In this document: piece after piece, positions 1-8,927 of the stretch
Numbering within the stretch: position 1 is the first letter of the stretch
Layout of the letters: each line of letters begins with the position of its first letter
Assembly (NCBI RefSeq): GCF_022170785.1
Contig: NZ_CP081870.1
Location: 980,001 to 1,044,000 of the forward strand
Direction of reading: 5' to 3'
DNA length: 64,000 bases
DNA from: Rossellomorea marisflavi
GTDB taxonomy: Bacteria; Bacillota; Bacilli; Bacillales; Bacillaceae_B
Notes under the pieces: generated by a model
Told to the model about the DNA's origin: nothing
What the model saw: the letters and a program-made list of their open reading frames with translations, nothing else
The model's database searches: none
Program-made: the position numbers and the translations under genes

Positions 1-861
1 CTCCCGGATGACCCGGGACAATCCATTATTGGCGTTATAAAAATACCCGAAGGAATACGTCTTATAATAAGGCGGGGCGAAGTTCACGAGTACGTATTCG
101 TCGCTTCGGGATAATCCTGCGTCGGTGCGGAAGGCGTAGTCGAAGCCGATGTTGATGGCCGTGTTGGTCTCGAGGGCGAGGCGGATCGTGTCGACGTTGT
201 TGGTGGTGAACAGGATGTCGAAGGGGAGAGAGCTGAAGCCCTTCATGAATTCCTGAATGTACTTGTCGTTGTATAGGACGATGGGCTGGCCGATGAGCAT
301 GTCCTGGGTGATGAGCGTTTCCTTGGCAAGGGGGGAGTGCTTGTTGACGGCGGCAACCATATGACCGTCGACGAGCTTTTTGAAAACGAGATTGCGGTAT
401 CGCTTTTCTTCTTTTTCCGTATAGGTGATGAAGCCGACGTCGACTTCGCCTTCGAGGACGCGGTCGATGATGAACTCGGTACTGTTTTCATAGACGGACG
501 CCTTGACGTTCGGGTATTCCCGCTTCAGCTCCGTGATGACGCGCACGAGGATCTCCATGGGACCGGGATAGGTGGCGACCTTGATCTCGCCGTTCATGGT
601 TTCAGTGTAGGTTTCGACTTCATCCATGAAATCCTGGAGCTTCAAGAGGACAACCTGGGCTTTTTCGATGAGCCGGCGTCCTTCCTCGGTCGGGATCGAG
701 CCTCTTCTGGAACGATGGAAGATGGGGATGTTGAGTTCTTTTTCCAACTGTTTGATTGACTGGCTAAGGGCAGGGAGGGTGATGTGGAGTTGTTCTGCCG
801 CTGCCTTCAGGGAGCCGGTTTTTCCGATTTCGACTATATACTTCAACTGTTCGATTGTCAT
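1..861 (-). CDS. LysR family transcriptional regulator (C-terminus beyond window)
   Basis: Reading from the ATG at 861 gives 287 residues with no stop before the window edge, so only a short C-terminal piece is missing. The start MTIEQLKYIVEIGKTGSLK and the following AAAEQLHITLPALSQSIKQL are a typical LysR winged helix-turn-helix (residues about 1-60); the rest is the periplasmic-binding-like co-inducer domain (from about residue 90). The gene is divergent from bdhA with a 114-base shared control region, the classic LysR arrangement, so control of bdhA is inferred. It is not an obvious AlsR orthologue by eye. The effector is unknown. Confidence 0.93.
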   Translation of the reverse strand, partial: MTIEQLKYIVEIGKTGSLKAAAEQLHITLPALSQSIKQLEKELNIPIFHRSRRGSIPTEEGRRLIEKAQVVLLKLQDFMDEVETYTETMNGEIKVATYPGPMEILVRVITELKREYPNVKASVYENSTEFIIDRVLEGEVDVGFITYTEKEEKRYRNLVFKKLVDGHMVAAVNKHSPLAKETLITQDMLIGQPIVLYNDKYIQEFMKGFSSLPFDILFTTNNVDTIRLALETNTAINIGFDYAFRTDAGLSRSDEYVLVNFAPPYYKTYSFGYFYNANNGLSRVIRE

Positions 862-898
862 AGTAAACCTCTTTTTAGTTACGTTCTGCTTAACAAAC

Positions 899-943
899 GT
901 TAATATTAACTAAATTTAACATAAGTGTCGTTCGTTGTATACT
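899..943 (+). promoter_or_regulatory. bdhA promoter with adjacent palindrome (candidate LysR site)
   Basis: A perfect 12-base palindrome GTTAATATTAAC lies at 899-910, directly before a candidate -35 TTTAAC (915-920), a 17-base spacer and -10 TATACT (938-943). The site sits between the divergent LysR gene and bdhA, where a LysR protein would bind. Binding is inferred. Confidence 0.5.
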
Positions 944-975
944 GAGGGTGTAGACAAGACAGAAGGAGATGGCAC

Positions 976-2025
976 ATGATGAAAGCACTAAGATGGCATG
1001 ACCAGAAAGACATTCGTTTGGAAGAAATCGAAGAACCGGTGACAGGTGCCGGTCAGGTGAAAATGAAAGTGAAATGGTGTGGAATCTGCGGTAGTGATCT
1101 TCATGAATACTTGGGCGGACCGATCTTCATCCCGGTCGATGAGCCCCATCCTCTTACGGGCGAAAAAGCGCCTGTCACCCTCGGACATGAGTTCTCCGGT
1201 GAAGTCGTGGAAGTCGGAGAAGGCGTGAGCAATTATAAAGTAGGCGACCGCGTTGTCGTGGAACCGATCTTCGCCACACATGGCCACCAAGGCGCTTATA
1301 ATCTCGATGAGCAAATGGGCTTCCTTGGACTTGCAGGCGGCGGTGGCGGCTTGAGTGAATACGTGGCTGTCGATGAAGAGCTCCTCTTCAAGCTTCCGGA
1401 TGACCTTTCCTATGAACAGGGCGCACTTGTGGAACCGTCTGCTGTGGCCCTATACGCGGTACGTTCAAGTAAAGTAAAGGCAGGGGATAAAGTCGCGGTG
1501 TTCGGATGCGGGCCGATCGGGCTTCTTGTGATCGAAGCATTGAAAGCCGCTGGTGCAACCGATATCTATGCCGTCGAGCTTTCTCCTGAGAGACAAGCCA
1601 AGGCAGAAGAACTCGGTGCGATTGTCGTCAACCCGGCCGAAGTGGACGATACCGTGGCGGAAATCAGCCGCCTCACCGGTGGAGGTGTCGATGTATCCTT
1701 CGAAGTGACAGGGGTTCCGGTCGTCCTTCGCCAAGCAATCCAGTCAACAGGGATCGGTGGCGAAACGATCATCGTCTCCATCTGGGAACAGGGAGCGGAA
1801 ATCCTACCGAATGACATCGTCATCAAGGAACGGACCGTCAAAGGCATCATCGGTTACCGCGACGTGTATCCGGCCGTTCTTTCCCTCATGCAAAAAGGCT
1901 ACTTCTCTGCCGACAAACTCGTCACCAAACGGATCCCTCTCGATGACGTCATCGAAGAAGGCTTCCAGAGCCTGATCAAGGAGAAGAATCAGGTGAAGAT
2001 TTTGGTGCAATCAGAACAGAAGTAA
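976..2025 (+). CDS. bdhA: (R,R)-butanediol dehydrogenase, zinc-dependent
   Basis: The 349-residue product interconverts acetoin and 2,3-butanediol with NAD(H) in the cytoplasm. It is a medium-chain zinc alcohol dehydrogenase: N-terminal GroES-like domain with catalytic-zinc cysteine in GICGSDLHE (about residues 36-44) and LGHEFSGEVVEVGEG (about 70), a long run YNLDEQMGFLGLAGGGGG typical of BdhA, and a Rossmann motif VFGCGPIGLL (about 177-186). Its length and sequence closely match B. subtilis BdhA (346 residues). An AAGGAG site at 963-968 fits the ATG at 976; the second ATG at 979 is an alternative. It is a single-gene unit with its own terminator. Confidence 0.95.
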   Translation: MMKALRWHDQKDIRLEEIEEPVTGAGQVKMKVKWCGICGSDLHEYLGGPIFIPVDEPHPLTGEKAPVTLGHEFSGEVVEVGEGVSNYKVGDRVVVEPIFATHGHQGAYNLDEQMGFLGLAGGGGGLSEYVAVDEELLFKLPDDLSYEQGALVEPSAVALYAVRSSKVKAGDKVAVFGCGPIGLLVIEALKAAGATDIYAVELSPERQAKAEELGAIVVNPAEVDDTVAEISRLTGGGVDVSFEVTGVPVVLRQAIQSTGIGGETIIVSIWEQGAEILPNDIVIKERTVKGIIGYRDVYPAVLSLMQKGYFSADKLVTKRIPLDDVIEEGFQSLIKEKNQVKILVQSEQK

Positions 2026-2056
2026 GAAATCTAGTACCACAACATGAACAACCAAA

Positions 2057-2096
2057 GGGTTACCCGATCAGTACAAATCGGGTAACCCATTTTTTG
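2057..2096 (+). terminator. bdhA rho-independent terminator
   Basis: Perfect 12-base arms GGGTTACCCGAT (2057-2068) and ATCGGGTAACCC (2077-2088) followed by a T run; outer AACCAAA/TTTGGTT bases extend the stem. Confidence 0.9.
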
Positions 2097-2298
2097 GTTT
2101 CGTTGAACATCAAAATAGCGAAATCTCCATTTCATCCCCAATGAAACTCACATGTTTCAGAGTGGGGAAAGGGGGGCCATTCATGTTCTTAGTTGAGATA
2201 TGTATAGGGTATGCCGACTTAGATAGAAGAAATCGGAAACTTTTCGTCCGAGTTCTTCTATTAAAACATTCTTAACTTGTACTCTACCAATCTAAATT

Positions 2299-3063
2299 CT
2301 ACGACCTCACAACCCGACGACTTGCCATCCCCTTCGACAAGCGCATGAACGGTCGATAAATCAGATACCCGATCAACGAGCCAACCGTACCGAGGATCAC
2401 ATCATCCACATCAAAGCGTCCCAAGTGGAGCACATATTGTGCCAGGTTCACAAGGAAGATGAGGATGGCGGCCTGTTTGACCACCTTCATCATTCTTGAA
2501 CCCTTCATGATGAAGAGCGGCAGGAAGAACCCGAGTGGGATGTAGAGAAGGATGTTGCCGAAAGTGTTCGTCAGGATGATATCGACATTGAAATGGTCCC
2601 ATCTTGTTGTGTATTCATACAGGCTGTGGAACGGGAGGACGTTCGCATTCCGCACCCACGAATCCAGATTGAAATAACCGGCACCCTCGGGTACCCAGAA
2701 GTATCGATTGAAGTAGAAAGGAGTTGAGAAATAGGCCACCATGTTATTCACGATGCGCTGAAGGAGCAGTGTCCATATCAGCACGAGGGCATAGGCACCT
2801 CCGGCCAGCTTCAGGAATAGAAGGACGCCTTTATTGAAAGGGGAATACGACTCCGTCAGTCCGTCCTTCAGGGTTTCTTCATGGCCGAAGCTTTGCAGGG
2901 CGGCTTTTGTTGCGGCTTCGGAATCAAGGCCCTGTGCGATGAAGTCGCTTTTCAACAGGTCGATGTGACCCTTCATTTCTTCTTTCAGCTCGAGTCGGTC
3001 GATCTCGTCCATGTCGAGTTTGTTTACAATGCGGTCGATGTAGTCTTCAATGGTTTGATCCAT
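2299..3063 (-). CDS. VanZ-like membrane protein with N-terminal HAAS-type domain
   Basis: The 254-residue product begins MDQTIEDYIDRIVNKLDMDE, a helical HAAS/permease-prefix domain (about residues 1-70) that usually accompanies PadR-controlled membrane proteins. Hydrophobic segments follow, and a VanZ-like C-terminus carries TNTFGNILLYIPLGFFLPL and DVDDVILGTVGSLIGYLIY. The ATG at 3063 is chosen because GGAGGG lies just upstream; longer in-frame starts would lie inside the PadR gene. It overlaps the upstream PadR gene by 40 bases, so the two are translationally coupled. The function is unknown; some VanZ proteins affect glycopeptide susceptibility. Confidence 0.82.
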   Translation of the reverse strand: MDQTIEDYIDRIVNKLDMDEIDRLELKEEMKGHIDLLKSDFIAQGLDSEAATKAALQSFGHEETLKDGLTESYSPFNKGVLLFLKLAGGAYALVLIWTLLLQRIVNNMVAYFSTPFYFNRYFWVPEGAGYFNLDSWVRNANVLPFHSLYEYTTRWDHFNVDIILTNTFGNILLYIPLGFFLPLFIMKGSRMMKVVKQAAILIFLVNLAQYVLHLGRFDVDDVILGTVGSLIGYLIYRPFMRLSKGMASRRVVRS

Positions 3064-3386
3064 GCGAGTCCCTCCGAACATCTCTTGATTAGGGTGTTGA
3101 CGTTGTTCCATTCTTGCAATTTTCGGCTCAGTTCTGCCTTCCCGTCTTCGGTGACGGCGTAGTATTTCCGGCGTGCTCCTGTATCGGGCTCCTGCCAATA
3201 CGAGCGGATCCATCCCTTTTTCTCCAACCGCTTCAGGGCGGGGTAGAGGGTGCCTTCGCTCATGCTGTAAAGCTCGTCACTGTTTTCTTTCAGCGCCTTC
3301 ACGATCTGATAGCCGTACATATCCTCCGAGCTGATCAGGGATAGAAGCAGGATGTCGATGCTGCCTTTCATGATTTCTTTGTCCAA
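3024..3386 (-). CDS. PadR family transcriptional regulator
   Basis: The 120-residue product has the PadR winged-helix signature: GSIDILLLSLISSEDMYGYQ, then SMSEGTLYPALKRLEKKGWI and GARRKYYAVTEDGKAEL. The first codon is TTG (3386-3384), preceded by AAAGGAGG at good spacing; an internal ATG five codons on is a weaker alternative. The gene overlaps the VanZ/HAAS gene, a common pairing in which PadR represses its own operon. Confidence 0.9.
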   Translation of the reverse strand: MDKEIMKGSIDILLLSLISSEDMYGYQIVKALKENSDELYSMSEGTLYPALKRLEKKGWIRSYWQEPDTGARRKYYAVTEDGKAELSRKLQEWNNVNTLIKRCSEGLAWIKPLKTTSTAL

Positions 3387-3404
3387 GAGTGATGCCTCCT
3401 TTGT

Positions 3405-3431
3405 ATCGTTTTACTATGTACATCGTTTTAC
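3405..3431 (-). promoter_or_regulatory. candidate PadR operator (direct repeats)
   Basis: The 10-base sequence ATCGTTTTAC (plus strand) occurs at 3405-3414 and again at 3422-3431, just upstream of the PadR start codon. It is a likely autoregulatory site; binding is inferred. Confidence 0.4.
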
Positions 3432-3557
3432 GAGGTATATTTGGATTGTATCTCTTTCTATAGAAATTGGCAAGAACATTTAACAATTATTGAAACTTAT
3501 TCCATTCTGAACTGGTATACTAGTGAATTAATAACCCAGTAAAAAGGAAGAATCCCC

Positions 3558-4880
3558 ATGCAATTGACGATCCATACGGCAGACAAGGATGCGAAAGTCA
3601 TCTCCCATCTGCTTGCGAAGAACCCGGCGAACCTCTACGAGCGGAGCCAGAACGGGCATCTCGTCCGGATGTTCTTCAGCACGTTCCGGGAGGATGAGGT
3701 GGAAGTGACCTTCTTCGTGACACCCGACCCGATTGAACTGTCGAGGGACGGTTCGGAGAAGTATGACATCACTTCCTACATCAATGACCGCGAATTTTCC
3801 GTAAGCAGCATCTTCTGTACGTTCCTGCGCACGGCCCTCGGTACGGCCCTGAACGGCAAACCGAAGGAAGCCTACACGGGGTGGGTGGATCATGCCTTCC
3901 CGTTCACGTTCGAGTTCGGCCCCCTCGCATCCTCCCTGTCAGACGGGGCGATCCGCGAGCTATTCGAGCCCCTTGGATTTGCCGTGGGAATCGACCGGAG
4001 TGAAGGGGAGCCGGCCGCCCGGTTCATCACCTTGAAAGGGAGCACGACCCTGAAGCAAGGACTCAGGCAGCTTTACGTCCTCATCCCGGTCCTTGATCAG
4101 TACAAGCACTACTATATCGATGAAAAAGAAATCGACAAGATTGAGAGATACGGGAAAGGGTGGCTCGACGATCATCCTAAACGCTCCTTCATCCTCCAGC
4201 GGGCCCTCCGCTTCAAGGATGTGTACCGCCATGTTCTTCCCGAGGAAGGGAAAGGAAAGTCAGAGCCGGCCAAACCGAGGCTCAATGATACCCGGTATGA
4301 GTCGATCATCCACGTGGTCAAAGACCTCCAAACGAAATCGAGCGTGGTCGACATGGGCTCAGGGGAAGGAAAGCTGGCCGCACGCCTCGGGTTGGTTCCC
4401 GGAATAGAAGAGATCCTTGCCGTCGAGCCGTCGGAGCAGGCTACTCTTAAGGCGCTGAAGCGTTTCGAGAAAGCGGAAAGTCAGCCGGGGTTCCTGAAAC
4501 CGACGACCGTGATGGGGTCGCTATTCTATTATGATGAGCGCCTTCGGAATAAGGATGTGATCATCCTGTGCGAAGTGATCGAGCATATCGATGAACACCG
4601 CCTGCCGAAGATCATGGAGACGATCCTTGGTGCCTACCGTCCACGCACCCTCCTGATCACGACACCGAACGCCGAGTACAACCGGGTGTACGACATGGGG
4701 GAAGGGTATCGTCATCCCGATCACCGGTTCGAATGGACCCGGGAAGAGTTCCAGACCTGGTGCCGGGAGATGGACCATGAAGAAGCGTATGATATCACCC
4801 ATCAGGGAATCGGCGATTCTCATGACACCCACGGGCAGCCGACGCAGTTTGCCATTTTCACACGAAAGGAGGAAGCATGA
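3558..4880 (+). CDS. hen1: Hen1-type 3'-terminal RNA ribose 2'-O-methyltransferase
   Basis: The 440-residue product methylates the terminal 2'-OH at an RNA break before ligation, so that the repaired RNA cannot be cut again. The N-terminal half (about 1-240) is the Hen1 ligase-activating region. The C-terminal methyltransferase has the SAM motif VVDMGSGEGKLAARL, the metal-site motif CEVIEHIDEHRL, TTPNAEYNRV, and RHPDHRFEWTREEFQTWC. AAGGA precedes the ATG. Its stop overlaps the pnkp start (ATGA), so the two are co-translated and the products form the known bacterial Pnkp/Hen1 complex. Confidence 0.95.
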   Translation: MQLTIHTADKDAKVISHLLAKNPANLYERSQNGHLVRMFFSTFREDEVEVTFFVTPDPIELSRDGSEKYDITSYINDREFSVSSIFCTFLRTALGTALNGKPKEAYTGWVDHAFPFTFEFGPLASSLSDGAIRELFEPLGFAVGIDRSEGEPAARFITLKGSTTLKQGLRQLYVLIPVLDQYKHYYIDEKEIDKIERYGKGWLDDHPKRSFILQRALRFKDVYRHVLPEEGKGKSEPAKPRLNDTRYESIIHVVKDLQTKSSVVDMGSGEGKLAARLGLVPGIEEILAVEPSEQATLKALKRFEKAESQPGFLKPTTVMGSLFYYDERLRNKDVIILCEVIEHIDEHRLPKIMETILGAYRPRTLLITTPNAEYNRVYDMGEGYRHPDHRFEWTREEFQTWCREMDHEEAYDITHQGIGDSHDTHGQPTQFAIFTRKEEA

Positions 4881-7471
4881 TGAAGATCATGATCCCACAT
4901 GCCGGCATCGTCCTTCTCATAGGGCCATCCAATAGCGGCAAGTCGACGCTCCTTCGCGGACTGGTCGAGCAGGACACCCTAGTACCCTCCGAGATCGTGA
5001 GCTCCGATGAGTTCAGGAAGCTCGTCGGAGACGTGGAATTCATCGACTGGAAGGACAGGCCGAAGGAAGAAGCCGATACGCTATTTGAAACGTACCAGCA
5101 GATCTCCAAGGAAGCGTTCGGGATGATGGATGCCGTGATCGGGGCACGCTGCCGCATGAACAAGCTGACGTTCGTCGATGCCACCCATCTGCATCCCGAT
5201 GACCGGAAGCGGTATATCGCCATGGCAAAAGAGAACCACGTTCCCATCGTGGCCCTTATCCTCGACACGGATCAGGACGAACTCCTTGAGCGCGATCTCC
5301 ACCGGGACAACCCCCGGGGGAAACGGCGCATCAAGCAGCAGTACCAGGTTTTCAAGAGGGAAAAGCGCTTCGTGAAGAAAGAAGGCTACCGCTTTGTCTA
5401 TACGGTCCGTCCTTCTGATTCCGTCGAGTGGATCAGGGGAGGTAATTCCTTGGAACTTGATGTAGCAAAGGGGGTCGATATCATCGGAGACGTCCACGGT
5501 TGCTTTGATGAACTAATTGACCTTCTTGTGAAACTGGGCTATGAGGAAAATGAAGACGGACTCTATATCCATCCAGACGGGCGCACATTCCTTTCCCTCG
5601 GCGACATCATGAGCCGTGGCCCGAAGTCTTTTGAGACCATGACCTTTTTCCACACGCATGTGGAGCGGGGGCTTGCCCATATGATCGACAGCAACCATGG
5701 GTGGAAGATCGCGCGATATCTTGGCGGTCGGAACGTCACCTTGAGCCACGGAGATGAGTGGATCGCGGAAACGCTTGAGCGATACGAAGCGGAACACGGG
5801 GAAGAGGCGGCAAATGAGCTGAAAGAAACATGGCGTAGCTTCCTGTTGAGGGCCCCGTCCCATCTAGTGTTGAAGCAAAACGAAGTACCGGTCGCAGTCT
5901 GTGTCCATGCCGGCATCAAGGATGAATTCATCGGGAAGGAGTCCCATGCAATCAGTGACTTCTGCCGGTATGGTGATACCGATGGTTTCCATGAAGACGG
6001 GCGCCCGGTGAGGAAGGATTGGACCGTTCATCATCACAATAGCCTTCTGATCCTATGGGGGCATGATCCGAAACCGAGGCCCCTCATGATGAATAACACC
6101 CTGAATATTGATCAGGGTGCCGTTTTCGGAGGAGAGCTTACGGCCTACCGGTATCCTGAGCGGACGCTGTTATCGGTGAAGGGAAAAACGGACTATTCAG
6201 GCAGTGATTCAAATCCTCTCGAAGAGCTCGAGAAGAAGCGACTCAATCCGCCGAATATCGCCCGATTCCTGAACGGCTACAGCGTGGAGACGGAAACGTA
6301 TGGGGAAGTGGCGATACCGAAGGCGCAGATCATCCCGACGATCGATGCCATCTCCCATTACACGGTCCCTGTCGAAGAACTCATCTACATCCCGCCGACC
6401 ATGAGCCCGACGCCGAAAGCATCGACGGTCGACGGGTTCCTCGAACACCCGCAGGACGCCATCGATTACTACCGTAGTCTTGGCATCAACCGGATGGTGG
6501 CCGAGAAGAAGCATATGGGCAGCAGGGGGATCGTGCTCTTATTCAAGGATGAGGAAGCCGGGAAGCGTGTTATAGGAAGACGAACCCTAGGCGTCATGTA
6601 CACGCGGACGGGTAGACGTTTCTTCCAGGAAAAGGTGGAGGATCGTGTACTTCATATCCTTCATGAAGATCTCGTGAAGGGTGGATATTTCTCACGGTAC
6701 GAGACCGAGTATGTGCTCCTTGATGCCGAGATCATGCCGTGGAACCTGAAGGCGAAGGAACTGATCCATCGCCAATACGCCCACGTGTCGGAGCAGGCGC
6801 TCATGGACCGGGGGAGGCTGACGGAGAAGCTCGCAGCCGCCTTAGGTGAGCATGAAGGGATCAGCGCCTGGCTCACGGAGTATGAAGAAAAGCTTCATCA
6901 TGCCGGCGTGTTCAAGGATGTGTATGAAACCTACTGCTGGGACGTCGAAAGCCTCGACGATATCCAGATCGCCCCGTTCCACGTGCTCGCCCACAGCGGG
7001 GAAACGTTCTTTGATCAGACTCATACATGGCATATGGAAAAGAACCGGGAGTTCGCACGCCTCAGTCATCTTTTCGTGGAGACGGAGTTCAAGGTGATCG
7101 ACGATGAAGCATCGGAGCAGGATGTAATCGATTGGTGGCTCAAGATGACAGCGGACGGACATGAAGGCATCGTCATTAAGCCGGAAACCTTCTTAACGCG
7201 GTCGAAAGGCAAGCTCGTTCAGCCTGCCATCAAGGTGAGAGGACAGAAGTACCTCCATATCATCTACGGCATGGACTATTCGGAGCCCGAGAATCTGGAC
7301 CGCCTAAGAAAACGGAATGTGTCCAAGAAACAAAAGCTTGCCCTCCGGCAGTTCGCCCTCGGCCTTGAAGGCATCAGGCGCTTCGTTGACGGAGAGAGCC
7401 TCGAACGCATACACGAGTGCGCCCTCGGCACACTGGCAAGCAATGCCGATCCGGTCGATCCGAGGTTATGA
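4877..7471 (+). CDS. pnkp: Polynucleotide kinase-phosphatase / RNA ligase (Pnkp)
   Basis: The 864-residue three-domain RNA end-healing and sealing enzyme acts with Hen1. An N-terminal 5'-kinase carries P-loop GPSNSGKS (residues 16-23). A metallophosphatase begins DIIGDVHGCFDE (about 200) with GDIMSRGP and LSHGDEW. The ligase domain carries AEKKHMGSRGIV (motif I lysine, about residue 545) and IVIKPE. The C-terminal module ends RGQKYLHIIYG to LASNADPVDPRL, as in Clostridium thermocellum Pnkp. The phosphatase motif usually reads GDxxDRG; here a serine replaces that aspartate. AAAGGAGG at 4865-4872 drives translation. No third gene follows. Confidence 0.95.
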   Translation: MMKIMIPHAGIVLLIGPSNSGKSTLLRGLVEQDTLVPSEIVSSDEFRKLVGDVEFIDWKDRPKEEADTLFETYQQISKEAFGMMDAVIGARCRMNKLTFVDATHLHPDDRKRYIAMAKENHVPIVALILDTDQDELLERDLHRDNPRGKRRIKQQYQVFKREKRFVKKEGYRFVYTVRPSDSVEWIRGGNSLELDVAKGVDIIGDVHGCFDELIDLLVKLGYEENEDGLYIHPDGRTFLSLGDIMSRGPKSFETMTFFHTHVERGLAHMIDSNHGWKIARYLGGRNVTLSHGDEWIAETLERYEAEHGEEAANELKETWRSFLLRAPSHLVLKQNEVPVAVCVHAGIKDEFIGKESHAISDFCRYGDTDGFHEDGRPVRKDWTVHHHNSLLILWGHDPKPRPLMMNNTLNIDQGAVFGGELTAYRYPERTLLSVKGKTDYSGSDSNPLEELEKKRLNPPNIARFLNGYSVETETYGEVAIPKAQIIPTIDAISHYTVPVEELIYIPPTMSPTPKASTVDGFLEHPQDAIDYYRSLGINRMVAEKKHMGSRGIVLLFKDEEAGKRVIGRRTLGVMYTRTGRRFFQEKVEDRVLHILHEDLVKGGYFSRYETEYVLLDAEIMPWNLKAKELIHRQYAHVSEQALMDRGRLTEKLAAALGEHEGISAWLTEYEEKLHHAGVFKDVYETYCWDVESLDDIQIAPFHVLAHSGETFFDQTHTWHMEKNREFARLSHLFVETEFKVIDDEASEQDVIDWWLKMTADGHEGIVIKPETFLTRSKGKLVQPAIKVRGQKYLHIIYGMDYSEPENLDRLRKRNVSKKQKLALRQFALGLEGIRRFVDGESLERIHECALGTLASNADPVDPRL

Positions 7472-7647
7472 GTGAATCGAGAGATGCCCTACCCTGTGGT
7501 CAAAATGAACTATACAAAGCGTGTGTATAGGCCATTAAATGGTGTTTCAATGAATGATCGCATGTATCTCACAATGTATTTAAAGGTATAAGAGTCTTAC
7601 CGTTGAATCTGATAGAGATGAAATTTATTTGGTAGGAGGAAAAGAAG

Positions 7648-8223
7648 ATGGCAGAGGTTTTAATGTTCCATCATGTTTTAGGCCGAACAAAGGGAATTGA
7701 AGCAATAGCGGATCAATTGAGAGGTGCAGGACATATTGTTCATGTGCCAGATTTATTTGATGGTCGCATTTTTTCTACGCTGGAAGATGGCTTGGAATTC
7801 GTAAAGGGGATTGGATTTGGAGAAGTGTCGGCGCGCGGTGTTCAGGCGGCTAACGAACTCTCAAATGATATTGTTTATGCAGGTTTTTCATTAGGTGTCT
7901 CGGCTGCACAGAAGCTCGCTCAAACACGTGCAGGCGCAAGAGGTGCACTATTCTTTCATTCCTGCTTTCCGCCCTCGGCATTCGATTCCGAGTGGCCCAA
8001 AGAAGTACCTGTTCAAATTCACGCCATGAATGAAGATCCTTTTTTTGTTGAAGACGGCGACATTGATGCGGCCCGTGAGCTTGTTAAGTCAACTATTCAC
8101 GCTGACCTTTTTTTATATGAAGGAAAGGAACATCTCTTCACCGAGAATTGTTTACCGTCTTACGATGATGACGCGACGAAGCTTCTCATCAAGCGAGTGA
8201 TCAATTTTTTAGATGAATGTTAA
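7648..8223 (+). CDS. Dienelactone hydrolase family protein
   Basis: The 191-residue alpha/beta-hydrolase has MAEVLMFHHVLGRTKGIEAIA at the N-terminus, the nucleophile-elbow sequence YAGFSLGVSAAQ (serine in place of the cysteine of classical dienelactone hydrolases), an acid region near MNEDPFFVEDGD, and a histidine in YEGKEHLFTEN. TAGGAGG precedes the ATG. It is monocistronic, and its codons are more AT-rich than those of the Hen1/Pnkp genes, hinting at separate acquisition. The substrate is unknown. The 176 bases before it show no other gene. Confidence 0.8.
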   Translation: MAEVLMFHHVLGRTKGIEAIADQLRGAGHIVHVPDLFDGRIFSTLEDGLEFVKGIGFGEVSARGVQAANELSNDIVYAGFSLGVSAAQKLAQTRAGARGALFFHSCFPPSAFDSEWPKEVPVQIHAMNEDPFFVEDGDIDAARELVKSTIHADLFLYEGKEHLFTENCLPSYDDDATKLLIKRVINFLDEC

Positions 8224-8457
8224 CTAAATAAAATGCATTGAGCGCGAGCCATTATACGGATGCACTATCTTATAAGATCAGCACAGCAATTTTTAATAGA
8301 TTAATGGAGTATAGAAGCAATAAAGGTAGGATAACACCTATAAGTGTGATTCAGTAATGGTAGAACATAGCACCTTATTCTTCCGGATTACCTACTCAAT
8401 GAATGTAGAAAAGTTGAAAACCACATTCTGGTCTGCAACTTTTCTATGTCTTCCCGC

Positions 8458-8486
8458 TTGTCAAGAACAACTGTTGAACATACTAT
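8458..8486 (+). promoter_or_regulatory. candidate promoter of the DUF1304 gene
   Basis: TTGTCA (8458-8463), a 17-base spacer and TACTAT (8481-8486) lie 31 bases before the GTG start. Just upstream an 11-base stem (TAGAAAAGTTG 8406-8416 with CAACTTTTCTA 8436-8446) lacks a T run, so it is not called a terminator. The remaining 8224-8405 shows nothing recognisable. Confidence 0.45.
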
Positions 8487-8517
8487 AAAGGGATGTACGA
8501 GTAGAGGAGAGATTATT

Positions 8518-8889
8518 GTGGAAATCATAGCAATTATATTAGTAGGGATCGTGGCGATCGAGCATCTGTTCATCATGATCCTCGAAATGTTCTTTATCCG
8601 ATCAAAGATGGCCAAACGGGCTTTCAATCTGCCGGAGCATCTCCAAGGGGATCCCAATGTGGCAACGATGTTCGCCAATCAGGGCCTGTACAATGGATTT
8701 CTTGCTGCAGGGCTTATCTGGGGATTAATTCTTGGAAGCACATCGACAGGCTATATGGTCCAACTGTTCTTTGTGATTTGCGTGGTGATCGCTGCGTTGT
8801 TTGGCGGGTTCACTTCCAATAAGGGGATCATTGTGAAACAGGGGATGCCAGCTATACTGGCGCTGATTGCTCTGATCATCGTGATGTAA
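8518..8889 (+). CDS. DUF1304 family membrane protein
   Basis: The GTG at 8518 has GAGGAGA at correct spacing and gives 123 residues, the usual DUF1304 length; the longer in-frame ATG at 8446 lies in the promoter hairpin. Four hydrophobic segments are visible: EIIAIILVGIVAIEHLFIMI, an N-terminal family motif with EH, then NQGLYNGFLAAGLIWGLILG, MVQLFFVICVVIAALFG and PAILALIALIIVM. It is a small integral membrane protein of unknown function. Confidence 0.87.
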   Translation: MEIIAIILVGIVAIEHLFIMILEMFFIRSKMAKRAFNLPEHLQGDPNVATMFANQGLYNGFLAAGLIWGLILGSTSTGYMVQLFFVICVVIAALFGGFTSNKGIIVKQGMPAILALIALIIVM

Positions 8890-8894
8890 AGAAG

Positions 8895-8925
8895 AAAACG
8901 CCATTCCTGGAATGGCGTTTTTTTT
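8895..8925 (+). terminator. terminator after DUF1304 gene
   Basis: AAAACGCCATT (8895-8905) pairs with AATGGCGTTTT (8911-8921), followed by eight T in total. Confidence 0.93.
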
Positions 8926-8927
8926 GG

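Noticed and set aside
8406-8446. 11-base stem upstream of the DUF1304 gene considered as a terminator
   Set aside because: No T run follows on either strand, and a better promoter call lies just after it.
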